From Halomonas ventosae (GTDB taxonomy: Bacteria > Pseudomonadota > Gammaproteobacteria > Pseudomonadales > Halomonadaceae): DNA of 44,350 nt. This document shows, in pieces, positions 24,783 through 32,234 of the stretch. The DNA is taken from positions 1-44,350 of the forward strand of contig NZ_SNWH01000021.1 of assembly GCF_004361885.1 (NCBI RefSeq), in the 5' to 3' direction. The position numbers were made by a program, and so were the translations under genes. Below the pieces are notes generated by a model, which did not search any database, was not told the origin of the DNA, and saw nothing but the letters and a program-made list of their open reading frames with translations. How positions within the stretch are numbered: position 1 is the first letter of the stretch; each line of letters starts with the position of its first letter.

Positions 24783-24811
24783 TCGGCCGGCTCGTTCTTG
24801 GCGCCATAATG

Positions 24812-24848
24812 AAACACCCCCGCCGGGCAACCGGCAGGGGTGTTTTTG
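24812..24848 (+). terminator. Rho-independent terminator
   Basis: AACACCCCCGCCGG, loop GCAA, then CCGGCAGGGGTGTT followed by TTTTT forms a textbook stem and T-run 30 bases after the outer-membrane gene. It could also stop minus-strand transcripts coming from tenA. Confidence 0.92.
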
Positions 24849-24884
24849 TTGAATGGGCACGCCAGTGGGAGCGGATTACCTTAT

Positions 24885-24953
24885 TTAGATTTTCTTGTAG
24901 AGTTCACCGTCCTGCGCGTGGAACTTTTCGGCCTGCTCCTCCATGCCTTTCAT
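24885..24953 (-). pseudogene. Likely 3' remnant of thiC
   Basis: The last 22 codons before a TAA stop (24885-24887) read MKGMEEQAEKFHAQDGELY, then KKI. E. coli ThiC ends with a [20 protein letters not shown]-like tail, and the same pattern (GM-E-x-x-x-F-x-x-x-G-E-(I/L)-Y) appears here. The frame upstream has no ThiC features such as the Fe-S CxxCxxxxC motif, so if this is thiC only its end survives. Its place downstream of a riboswitch-controlled tenA on the same strand supports a lost thiamine gene. Alternatively it is a chance short ORF. Confidence 0.45.
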
Positions 24954-25006
24954 GACGGCGCCCGTATACCGGACAACCAGTGACACCCGTGTTTAGGCAT
25001 AAGGGG

Positions 25007-25675
25007 TTAGTCTTGCTGATCGAGCCCCATTTGCCAGAAATCGATCTCCAGCCGGGTCGCATCGCGGAAGATGACTACGAGTTCGCTGAAGCGTTGCGGT
25101 GTCACTTCGCTCAGCCGCGCATCGAGCCAGTCCCGCTCGCGGGTCATGGCGCCCTGAAACTCATCGCTTTCGTACATGGCGATCCAGGCATCGAAGGGGT
25201 TGGTCGCGCCGCGCAGGGTAAAAGGTTGCGCGTTCAACCAGTTGGCGATCTCGCCATAGCCGATCAGGCAGGGTGCCAGTGCCACATGCAGGTCGAGCAG
25301 ATCGCCGCGGCTGCCGGTATCCAGCACGTAGCGGGTGTAGGCCAGCGTGGCCCGGGCCTCGGGCAGCCTGGCCAAGTCACCCTCGTTGATGCCCCATTCG
25401 CGGCAGTAAGCCACATGCAGGCCGAGCTCGATATCGACGATCGTCTTCAGCCCTTCGTGGGCCTGGCGCAGGTCGGCCAGCGAGCGGCTCTTGTAGATCG
25501 CCAGGGCCTGGGCGCGAGCGAAGTGGATCAGGAACAGGTAATCCTGTGCGAGATAGTGACGAAAGGCGGTATCGGCAAGCGTGGCTTGTCCCAACTGGCG
25601 GACGAAGTCGTGCTCGATATAAGCACTCCACTCATCCGCACAGGCACGGGTCAGGTCGGTGAAGCAATAGCCCAT
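25007..25675 (-). CDS. tenA: Aminopyrimidine aminohydrolase / thiaminase II, TenA_C type
   Basis: A 222-residue all-helical TenA. ATG 25675 is chosen for its GGAGGAG site; the frame stays open to 25783 but that part runs into the riboswitch. The catalytic Cys is Cys136 in VALAPCLIGYGEI, matching the essential Cys of B. subtilis TenA, and the HYLAQDYLFL helix holds the substrate Asp. It salvages the HMP pyrimidine from degraded thiamine. The TPP riboswitch upstream confirms the thiamine link. Confidence 0.93.
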   Translation of the reverse strand: MGYCFTDLTRACADEWSAYIEHDFVRQLGQATLADTAFRHYLAQDYLFLIHFARAQALAIYKSRSLADLRQAHEGLKTIVDIELGLHVAYCREWGINEGDLARLPEARATLAYTRYVLDTGSRGDLLDLHVALAPCLIGYGEIANWLNAQPFTLRGATNPFDAWIAMYESDEFQGAMTRERDWLDARLSEVTPQRFSELVVIFRDATRLEIDFWQMGLDQQD

Positions 25676-25766
25676 GGCTCCTCCAGTATAACGACGATCC
25701 GGAGGGCAGCGGCGAGAATCAGGAATGGCGCGGAAGGGGCGTTGAGCAAGGCCGGCCATTGCTTGA

Positions 25767-25885
25767 TCCCTACGCCGGTACACTCACTAAAGAGGCCACC
25801 CTCTAAAGCGATCACCCGGATCAGGTTCCGCGGGATCCGCCATGCCTCAATGGCGATCTCAGCCGGCTTCACCGGCACCCCGTCA
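25767..25885 (-). promoter_or_regulatory. TPP riboswitch (THI box) controlling tenA
   Basis: Read on the minus strand, the conserved THI-box blocks occur in order: GGGGTGCC (25874-25881), GGCTGAGA, GAACCTGATCCGG and ACCGGCGTAGGGA, ending at 25767. P3 is a CGCCAT/ATGGCG stem. The loop between the CCGG and ACCGG arms is enlarged by an extra hairpin (about 25788-25811) with AGAGG/CCTCT pairing. TPP binding should lower tenA expression. The end of the riboswitch is 92 bases before ATG 25675, leaving room for an expression platform. Confidence 0.93.
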
Positions 25886-26016
25886 AGCATTGCGCGCGAG
25901 ACGCGCGAAGAGCAGTTTGGGCCAGGAGCGTTGAAGGGTCAAATGGGGGCTGATCTTCTTCAGGCCGATGCCAAGCCGATGCCGCAGCAGGCAGGCGCAG
26001 CGCCGGATGCCGGCGA

Positions 26017-26526
26017 TCAGGTCTGAGCAACGCTGTGCCGGATACGTTGCCCGGCTTCGAGATCGCGCAGCGCGCGCTTGCGCTCCAGGCCGCCGGCGTA
26101 GCCGGTTAGGGCCCCCTTGCTGCCCACTATCCGGTGGCAGGGCACCACGATGGTCAGCGGGTTGCGGCCAATGGCGGTACCCACCGCGCGGGCAGCGCCG
26201 GGGGCCAGGCCTAGCCGATGAGTGAGTTCGCCGTAGGTAGCGCGCTCGCCGTAGGCAATGGCGGCGAGGGCTCGCCAGACGCGTTGCTGGAAGTCGCTGC
26301 CCGAGGGGGCGAGCGGCAGCGAGAAACGCGCTAGGCGTCCGGCGAAATAGGCGTCGAGCTGGGATCGGGTCTCGTCGAGCAGGGTGTCGTCGCCGTTGTC
26401 GGGCGTGTTGCTGGCAATATCAGGGCAGTGGCGCTGGCCGACGAAGAAGATGCCGGTGAGGGCGTCTTGCTCTGCGCGCAGCAGCATCTCGCCGAGCGGC
26501 GAATCGATGCGGGTCTGGCGGATCAT
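26017..26526 (-). CDS. ogt: Methylated-DNA--protein-cysteine methyltransferase
   Basis: A 169-residue suicide DNA-repair protein. The alkyl acceptor is Cys130 in IVVPCHRIVGSKGALTGYAG, the invariant PCHR motif. The helix-turn-helix with the arginine finger region (GERATYGELTHRLG, then GAARAVG) precedes it. It removes O6-alkyl groups from guanine by transfer to its own Cys. Size and N-terminus fit Ogt rather than Ada. Downstream flank (25886-26016) shows nothing notable. Confidence 0.94.
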   Translation of the reverse strand: MIRQTRIDSPLGEMLLRAEQDALTGIFFVGQRHCPDIASNTPDNGDDTLLDETRSQLDAYFAGRLARFSLPLAPSGSDFQQRVWRALAAIAYGERATYGELTHRLGLAPGAARAVGTAIGRNPLTIVVPCHRIVGSKGALTGYAGGLERKRALRDLEAGQRIRHSVAQT

Positions 26527-26698
26527 GGGCGCTTCTCCAGTGAAGAGGATACCTCGCCGAGACTGGCGTGACGCTACAAGTGCGTGGCAGCGAAGTACCG
26601 CCAGGGCAGCCAGTCTCCGGGCGCGCGCTGACCAATGTATTACAATTGCGCATTGGGCCCTGCCCGGCTGGTGGGAATCGATCAGCGATCTGGCCCAC

Positions 26699-27898
26699 TC
26701 AGTCGCCGACGGTCAGCCGATAGAGCCCCGTCTCGCCGGCATCGGTGGTGAAGTAGACGGTGTTGTCGGGGCCCACCACCACGCCCACCGGACGGGCCCA
26801 GCGCCGGCCCTCAGCGTCCTGGAAGCCGGTGACCAGCGGCATCACCTTGCCGTGGTGGCCGTCGGCATCGAGACGCACGCCCATCAGCGCCGGTTCGCGG
26901 CGTGTCGCCGGATCGCCGCTGGCGCTGCCGGTGGGCGCGGTGCCCCAACTGCCGTGAAGGACGCTGATCAGGTCGACGCCGAGGGGATGGCCGTCGGGGA
27001 GGAAGGTCAGCCCCATCGGCGCGCTGCGCGCCGGGAAGGTGGCAACAGGCGGCGTGACCGCGCTTGCCGGCTTCGGCGGAGCGGTGTCGATGCAGTTGTC
27101 GCGTTTCACCTCGCCGTCGATCCATTGGAACCAGGGCATGCCAAAGAAGCGTCCCGGCTCGGCGCGTACCAGTACCTCGCGGGGGCGCTTGAAACCCCAG
27201 TGATCCGGGCCGTTGTTGTTGGCATAGAGCGTGCCATCGTCGCGCCAGGCCAGGCCGACGGGGTTGCGCAGGCCGCTGACGTAGGGGCGCCAGGCGGGCT
27301 TGGCGCCACTCTCGTCGAGAACCATGACGCCGCCGCGGCGATCATCGAAGGGGTAGTCGCCGCCCAGGTACTGATTCGAGCAGTTGCCCTGGATGCCCAG
27401 CGAGAGATACAGCCGGCCGTCGGGGCCGAGACTCAGCGAGCGCGAGTTGTGCCCGCCGCCACCGGGAATCGCCGCGACTTGGTGGAAATCGTCGGCGTCA
27501 AGCGTGGCGCCCGTGTGATAGTCGGCGCGCAGCAGGGCGTCGGTAGTGGCAACGTAGAGCGCCTCGCCGCGGCGCACTGCGCTGTGCGGATAGTCGTCGA
27601 GGCGGACCAGTTCCTGCGCATTATCGTAGGGCGGCGTCAGGCGATAGACCGTGTCGGCCTGGCTGCCGATGAACATCTCGCCGTCGTGGCTCAGACTGAT
27701 CAGGCGCGGGTTGTCGAGTGCGACGAGCTTGGCGATGTGCGCCCCGGCCGGCGCCTCGAGACGCTGCGAGGTGCCAGCCACGGCGACCGTGGTCTGCGCC
27801 GCCTCCTGTGCCCGGGCGGGGGTGGTTAAAAGTGGCGTCATCAGCAGCGCGGCAAGCAGCGAGACGCGCTGGACACAAGCTGGGAGCCGGACCGACAT
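26699..27898 (-). CDS. PQQ-type sugar (sorbosone-like) dehydrogenase, periplasmic
   Basis: A 399-residue exported beta-propeller protein. ATG 27898 has a GGAGG site and starts the signal peptide (SLLAALLMTPLLTTPARAQ). Family marks include GGGGHNSRSLSLGPDGRLYLS, a WRPYVSGLRNPVGLAW strand and LYANNNGPDHWG, as in the soluble aldose/sorbosone dehydrogenase (YliI-like) group. These oxidise sugars or other substrates with PQQ in the periplasm, but many relatives have no known substrate. The long plus-strand frame over it is a shadow. The gap to ogt (26527-26698) holds nothing recognisable. Confidence 0.86.
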   Translation of the reverse strand: MSVRLPACVQRVSLLAALLMTPLLTTPARAQEAAQTTVAVAGTSQRLEAPAGAHIAKLVALDNPRLISLSHDGEMFIGSQADTVYRLTPPYDNAQELVRLDDYPHSAVRRGEALYVATTDALLRADYHTGATLDADDFHQVAAIPGGGGHNSRSLSLGPDGRLYLSLGIQGNCSNQYLGGDYPFDDRRGGVMVLDESGAKPAWRPYVSGLRNPVGLAWRDDGTLYANNNGPDHWGFKRPREVLVRAEPGRFFGMPWFQWIDGEVKRDNCIDTAPPKPASAVTPPVATFPARSAPMGLTFLPDGHPLGVDLISVLHGSWGTAPTGSASGDPATRREPALMGVRLDADGHHGKVMPLVTGFQDAEGRRWARPVGVVVGPDNTVYFTTDAGETGLYRLTVGD

Positions 27899-27965
27899 GA
27901 AGAACCTCCGATAGTATGGGTGCGTCCCGTTAGCGTAGTCGACACCCGGCGCGGTGGGCGACGCG

Positions 27966-28898
27966 TCAGCGATAGAGCCGGAAATGTTTGAAGTCCGGGT
28001 GGTCTTCCGCCTCCTGAGGGGTCTTGCGATAGCGCTTGTACTCCCATTGGTACTGGGCCGGGTCCAGGGCGATAACGGCCTCCACACTGGCATTGACGCC
28101 GGTGGCCGAGGTGACCTCGTCGGTGGCGTAGACGCGCGGGTCGGCGGCCAGGAAGTGTACGGCGAAGCCCTTGCCGGGCAGGCGCAGCGCCACCCCGGTG
28201 ACGACCCGCGCCTGGGTGCGCGCTACCAGCTTGGGCAATAGGGTGGCGGTGTAGGCGAGCCGGTTATAGAAGGGCGCGAAGACACCTCTGCCCCAGTCAG
28301 GCTCCTGGTCGGGCAGGATGCCCACCGCCTCGGCGCGCTTGAGGGCTTTGAGCAGCGCGGCCACGCCACGGGGGGTGGTGGGCACCAGGCGCGCACCGCG
28401 GCGCTCGCGGCCCTGGCGGATGATTGGTTCCAGCGGGGCGAGCTTGGGTGGCTCGTACATGGCGGTGAAGGGGAAGTGACCGGAGAGCCAGAAGTTGAGC
28501 ACCTCCCAGTTGCCGAAGTGGGGGGCCAGTACGATGACACCGCGGCCCTCGTCTCGGGCCTTGTCGAGTAGTTCGCGACCATGGACCTCGAGAATTGAGG
28601 CCTCGACCCGCTTAAGATCGCCCCGCCAGGCGAACCCCAGCTCAAGCATAGTGGCGGTGGAGTGGGTCAGGCTCTGCCGGGCGAGCTGACGGCGTTGGGC
28701 GTCGTTGCACGAGGGGTAGACCGTCATCAGATTGGTCCGAGTGACTCGCCGCTCGCGGCGACTCAGCTGCTCCACCAACGGGCCGGCCAGCCTGGCCAGC
28801 CACCACAGGGTGGTGAGGCGTCGCCTGGCTAGGCTGCGCCACAGGGTGGCGATGGCGCGGGCCTGAAGTTCGCTGGAGGGAGACTCACCCGCGGCCAT
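27966..28898 (-). CDS. LpxL/HtrB-type lipid A acyltransferase
   Basis: A 310-residue inner-membrane-associated protein. The catalytic H-x4-E motif is in APHFGNWE, followed by a LSGHFPFTAMYEPPK segment and LLPDQEP-like (GILPDQEPDWG) of the lysophospholipid acyltransferase superfamily. One N-terminal hydrophobic helix anchors it. It adds a secondary acyl chain to the lipid A precursor. Which chain (lauroyl or myristoyl) cannot be told. Starts four bases after the end of the upstream small membrane protein gene. Confidence 0.9.
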   Translation of the reverse strand: MAAGESPSSELQARAIATLWRSLARRRLTTLWWLARLAGPLVEQLSRRERRVTRTNLMTVYPSCNDAQRRQLARQSLTHSTATMLELGFAWRGDLKRVEASILEVHGRELLDKARDEGRGVIVLAPHFGNWEVLNFWLSGHFPFTAMYEPPKLAPLEPIIRQGRERRGARLVPTTPRGVAALLKALKRAEAVGILPDQEPDWGRGVFAPFYNRLAYTATLLPKLVARTQARVVTGVALRLPGKGFAVHFLAADPRVYATDEVTSATGVNASVEAVIALDPAQYQWEYKRYRKTPQEAEDHPDFKHFRLYR

Positions 28899-28901
28899 GG
28901 C

Positions 28902-29282
28902 TCACACCCACCAGGTGTCGACATGATCCGGGGCGCGATGCTCGTTAAGGGTCTTGAGCCCCTTCACACAGCGGAGCACCAGCCATACCACCGCGGCCAG
29001 CCAGGTGAGAAAGCCGATCAGTACCAGGGTCAGTAGCCCGGAAATGCCGAAGTAGAGCAGAGCGATCCAGAAGGTGCGGATCTGGTAGCGATAGTGCTCG
29101 TCGAGCCAGGCCGGGCCGTTGCCGCGGTAGACGTAGGCGATCACCACGCCGACCAGCGAGGTGAGGCCGCCGGTGATTATGCCGGCCAGATGCAGCACAT
29201 ACACCACGATAGGGAGGGTAGTGTCGGGGCCACTGCCGTGCTTGGCGATGGCTCGGTCGTTCTGCGCTTGCCGTTCGTTCAT
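28902..29282 (-). CDS. DUF4870-like small membrane protein
   Basis: A 126-residue protein; ATG 29282 has a GGGAGG site. It has three hydrophobic segments (LPIVVYVLHLAGIITGGLTS; IRTFWIALLYFGISGLLTLV; FLTWLAAVVWLVLRCVKG) with a charged loop (WLDEHYRYQIRTF) between the first two. This layout and the HYRYQIRTFW sequence are characteristic of the DUF4870/TIC20-like family. Function unknown. Packed tightly against the lipid A acyltransferase gene, suggesting co-transcription. Confidence 0.8.
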   Translation of the reverse strand: MNERQAQNDRAIAKHGSGPDTTLPIVVYVLHLAGIITGGLTSLVGVVIAYVYRGNGPAWLDEHYRYQIRTFWIALLYFGISGLLTLVLIGFLTWLAAVVWLVLRCVKGLKTLNEHRAPDHVDTWWV

Positions 29283-29379
29283 GGCGCCTCCCTGAAGATC
29301 GATGGTGGGAGCCAATCATACCGGTCGAAGCGCGCAATGCCAGCGAACTTCAGGCCAGTGAACCTCAAGCCAGCGGGTG

Positions 29380-29772
29380 TTAGTCAGGTCGGGGCTTCAC
29401 CGGGCGGCTGAGCTCCAGCAGGTTGCCGTCCGGATCGCGCAGATAGAGCGAGGTGAGTTCGCCGGTGGCACCCTGGCGGGTTACCGGGCCGAGCTCGACC
29501 TCAACGTCCAGCGCCTCCAGATGGCGCTGCACCTCATCGAGTGGCAGCAGGCTGCGCAGGCAGAGATCGAGGCTGCCGGGCGTGGGGGTGGCGGCTCGAG
29601 GGGTGACGTCGGTGGCAGTCCAGTGCAGGCGCAGGGCGATATCGCCCAGCATCAGGTCGACGCGCTCGCGGTCACGGTAGCGCACTTCTAGTCCCAGCAC
29701 TCGAGAGTAGAAGTCCACGGCACGGGAAATATCGGTCACGGTGATGACCAGGTGGTCCAGACCTGACAGCAT
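29380..29772 (-). CDS. VOC (glyoxalase/bleomycin-resistance) family protein
   Basis: A 130-residue protein; ATG 29772 follows AAGGAG. It has the paired beta-alpha-beta-beta-beta units of the vicinal-oxygen-chelate fold: LDHLVITVTDISRAVDFYSRVLG at the start and LYLRDPDGNLLELS at the end, with metal-ligand candidates His and Glu in these strands. It is likely a small lyase, dioxygenase or sequestering protein. It is divergent from the methyltransferase gene at 29843; the two starts are 70 bases apart. Confidence 0.87.
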   Translation of the reverse strand: MLSGLDHLVITVTDISRAVDFYSRVLGLEVRYRDRERVDLMLGDIALRLHWTATDVTPRAATPTPGSLDLCLRSLLPLDEVQRHLEALDVEVELGPVTRQGATGELTSLYLRDPDGNLLELSRPVKPRPD

Positions 29773-29842
29773 TCGGGTCTCCTTGCGGGTTCTGGAGCGA
29801 ACAGGGGAATCGTGGAGGGAGTGTTGTGGCTCAGAGGATACG

Positions 29843-30493
29843 ATGATGCTGACTTGTCCGCTATGCGCGTCCACCGACACCGGGCACTTTCACCGTGATG
29901 GGCGGCGCGACTATCATCGTTGTGGTCACTGCGCGCTGGTGTTCGTGCCGCCGGCCCAGAGGCTCGGGCTGGTTAATGAGCGCAAGGTCTACGACCAGCA
30001 CGAGAATACCCCGCACGATCCTGGCTACCGGCGTTTCCTGTCGCGGCTCTACGAGCCGTTGCGCATGCGGCTCTCGCCCAGCGCCCAAGGACTCGACTTC
30101 GGCTCGGGGCCGGGGCCGACGCTATCGGTGATGTTCGAGGAGGCGGGCCACCCCATGGCGATCTATGATCCCTTCTATGCGCCTGACGTGTCGGTGCTCG
30201 AGCAGAGCTACGACTTTATCACCGCCAGCGAGGTCGCCGAGCACCTCTTCGCGCCGGGCCGCGAGCTGGCACGACTGGCCGACCTGCTGAGCGTCGGTGG
30301 CTGGCTGGGGCTGATGACCAAGCGCGTCACCACCCCCGAGGCCTTCATGCGCTGGCACTACATCCTCGACCCCACCCATGTGGTCTTCTTCAGCGAGGCG
30401 ACCTTCCGTTGGCTGGCTGACGAGCTGGAGATGCATGTCGAGTTCCCTGCCGCTGACGTGGTGCTGTTTCACAAGCATAAACGCCGTGGCTGA
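29843..30493 (+). CDS. Zinc-ribbon class I SAM-dependent methyltransferase
   Basis: A 216-residue protein; ATG 29843 (or the next codon, ATG 29846) follows an AGAGGA site. Residues 5-30 form a Cys4 zinc ribbon (CPLC and CGHC). The methyltransferase core has LDFGSGPGPT (motif I) and ITASEVAEHLFAP, then LLSVGGWLGLMTK. This matches the Methyltransf_23-like group. Substrate is unknown; the N-terminal ribbon suggests nucleic acid, protein or sugar-related targets. Confidence 0.86.
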   Translation: MMLTCPLCASTDTGHFHRDGRRDYHRCGHCALVFVPPAQRLGLVNERKVYDQHENTPHDPGYRRFLSRLYEPLRMRLSPSAQGLDFGSGPGPTLSVMFEEAGHPMAIYDPFYAPDVSVLEQSYDFITASEVAEHLFAPGRELARLADLLSVGGWLGLMTKRVTTPEAFMRWHYILDPTHVVFFSEATFRWLADELEMHVEFPAADVVLFHKHKRRG

Positions 30494-30715
30494 TGGCGCC
30501 GGGGATGACCGGGTGAGCCCTTGCTGGCACTGCACAGGCCGTCTGTAGCAGCGAGCGGGGGAGCATTTGACTCGCCGGCTGGGAAGCGTATGATTGCCGC
30601 GCCCACGATGCTGCGAACGTCGTAACCAATGCCGAGACAGGCGCTTCACGGCACTGTTTTTTTGTTGCTTGCTACTCCACGCTGCTCCCCTTTATCGACT
30701 GCTGTGAGGCACTTC
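30494..30715. other. Intergenic region before the MFS gene
   Basis: A 222-base gap between the methyltransferase and MFS genes. It includes a T-rich stretch (ACTGTTTTTTTGTTGC near 30651-30666). No promoter, hairpin or RNA is convincing. Confidence 0.35.
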
Positions 30716-32140
30716 ATGTCGCGGCATCTGCTGGCCATGGCCCTCCCGCCCCTGCTGGGGCTTTTCATCCTGGGCATCGGCAACGGCTTTTTGGCCACGG
30801 TGATCACCCTGCGGCTGGATGCCGCCGGGGAGTCTCCGGTGGTGATCGGCTGGGTCTCGTCGGCCTACTTCATCGGTCTGGCGCTGGGTGCCATGCTCAA
30901 CGACCGGCTGCTGCTGCGCATCGGCCATATTCGCGCCTACGGCAGCTTCGCCTCGCTGGTGGCAGTGACCGTGCTGCTGCAGGGGCTGGTGGCCGAGCCG
31001 TGGGCCTGGTTCGCGTTGCGCCTGATCGGCGGCTGGGCCACGGTGGGCGTCTACCTGGTGATCGAGAGCTGGCTGCTGGCCTCCGGCGATGCCCGAGTGC
31101 GTGGCCGCCTGTTGGCGCTCTATATGATCTCGCTGTATGCCGCCGGCGTCTTTGGCCAGCTGCTGCTTGGCGTCACCGAGGGCATGGGCGGGGCGACGTC
31201 ATTCATAGTGATCGGCATGCTGGCCTCGCTCTCGGTACTGCCCATGGCGATGATCCCGCGGGTCTCACCGCTGATCGAGAAGGCCGAGCCGCTCTCACCG
31301 CTGCGCCTGATCACCCTGACCCCTACCGGGGTGATGGGCAGTTTCGGCTCGGGGTTGCTGGTCGCGGCCGTCTACTCCCTGTTGCCGCTCTACCTCCAGC
31401 GCACCGGCCTTGCGGTCGACCGGATCGGGCAGATGATGGCGGTGGTGGTGCTCGGTGCCATGCTCCTGCAGTACCCGGTGGGGCGCTGGTCGGACCGCCA
31501 TGATCGCCAGCAGGTTCTTATCCTGATCGGGGCCTTCTGCACCCTGATCTCCTTGGCGGTACTGTGGCTGCCAATGAATGCCTGGCTCCTGGCCGGGCTA
31601 CTGTTCCTGCTCGGCGGAGGCGTCTTCTCGCTGTATCCGGTGGCAGTCGGCCATGCCGCCGACCGTGCCCCGGCCGGGGCCCTGGTGCGCATGAGCCAGG
31701 GTCTGCTGCTGATCAACGCCATCGGCTCGGCGCTGAGCCCGCCGCTGATCTCGCCGGTGATGAGCCTTTTGGGTGATGCCGGTCTGTTCTGGGCCTTTGG
31801 CGGCCTGGGTCTGTTCCTGGTGGCCTTCTTCGTCTGGCGGCGTAGCGTGCGTCCGGCGCCGGTACCGGTGGCGCCGTTCCATGCCAGTACGCCGATGTCG
31901 GCGGCAGGGGCGGAGCTCGCTATCACCGATGAGTGGATGCAGGGCGCCATCGAGCACGAGCACATCGAGGATCTGTCCGGCGCTGTACCCGAGGTCGAGG
32001 TGGCCGAGCCGCTGGTAGGGCCGCCACCCTCCGATGAGCCGCATATCGTCTACTACGACGACTCACGAGCTGATGCCCCGCAGCCACCACCCGCCCAGGA
32101 GGCGCCGTCGGGCATTGAGCGGGGCTCAGGGCGCGGCTGA
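30716..32140 (+). CDS. Major facilitator superfamily transporter (YcaD-like)
   Basis: A 474-residue inner-membrane protein; ATG 30716 is preferred because the preceding in-frame part lacks membrane character. It has 12 hydrophobic spans and the MFS loop motif between TM2 and TM3 (GAMLNDRLLLRIGH) repeated as GRWSDRHDRQQVLI after TM8. TM5 begins a ...SLYAAGVFGQLLLG pattern. The C-terminal ~70 residues are soluble, acidic and proline-rich, longer than usual for the family. Substrate unknown. Confidence 0.85.
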   Translation: MSRHLLAMALPPLLGLFILGIGNGFLATVITLRLDAAGESPVVIGWVSSAYFIGLALGAMLNDRLLLRIGHIRAYGSFASLVAVTVLLQGLVAEPWAWFALRLIGGWATVGVYLVIESWLLASGDARVRGRLLALYMISLYAAGVFGQLLLGVTEGMGGATSFIVIGMLASLSVLPMAMIPRVSPLIEKAEPLSPLRLITLTPTGVMGSFGSGLLVAAVYSLLPLYLQRTGLAVDRIGQMMAVVVLGAMLLQYPVGRWSDRHDRQQVLILIGAFCTLISLAVLWLPMNAWLLAGLLFLLGGGVFSLYPVAVGHAADRAPAGALVRMSQGLLLINAIGSALSPPLISPVMSLLGDAGLFWAFGGLGLFLVAFFVWRRSVRPAPVPVAPFHASTPMSAAGAELAITDEWMQGAIEHEHIEDLSGAVPEVEVAEPLVGPPPSDEPHIVYYDDSRADAPQPPPAQEAPSGIERGSGRG

Positions 32141-32234
32141 GATACCCTGCGGCCGGATGCTAAGACCTTGGGATAATGGCTGGTGAGCAGTCGCACCTCT
32201 AGGATCGACGTACACATTTTCCTGAGGAGCCTCA

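Noticed and set aside
24885..24953. Treated as a free-standing 22-codon peptide gene
   Set aside because: It has no separate ribosome-binding site and its sequence is better explained as a ThiC C-terminus, so it is listed as a remnant.
26384..27829. 481-codon plus-strand ORF
   Set aside because: Runs across the ogt gene, the gap and the sugar dehydrogenase on the opposite strand, with Ala/Gly/Val-rich shadow composition and no motifs.
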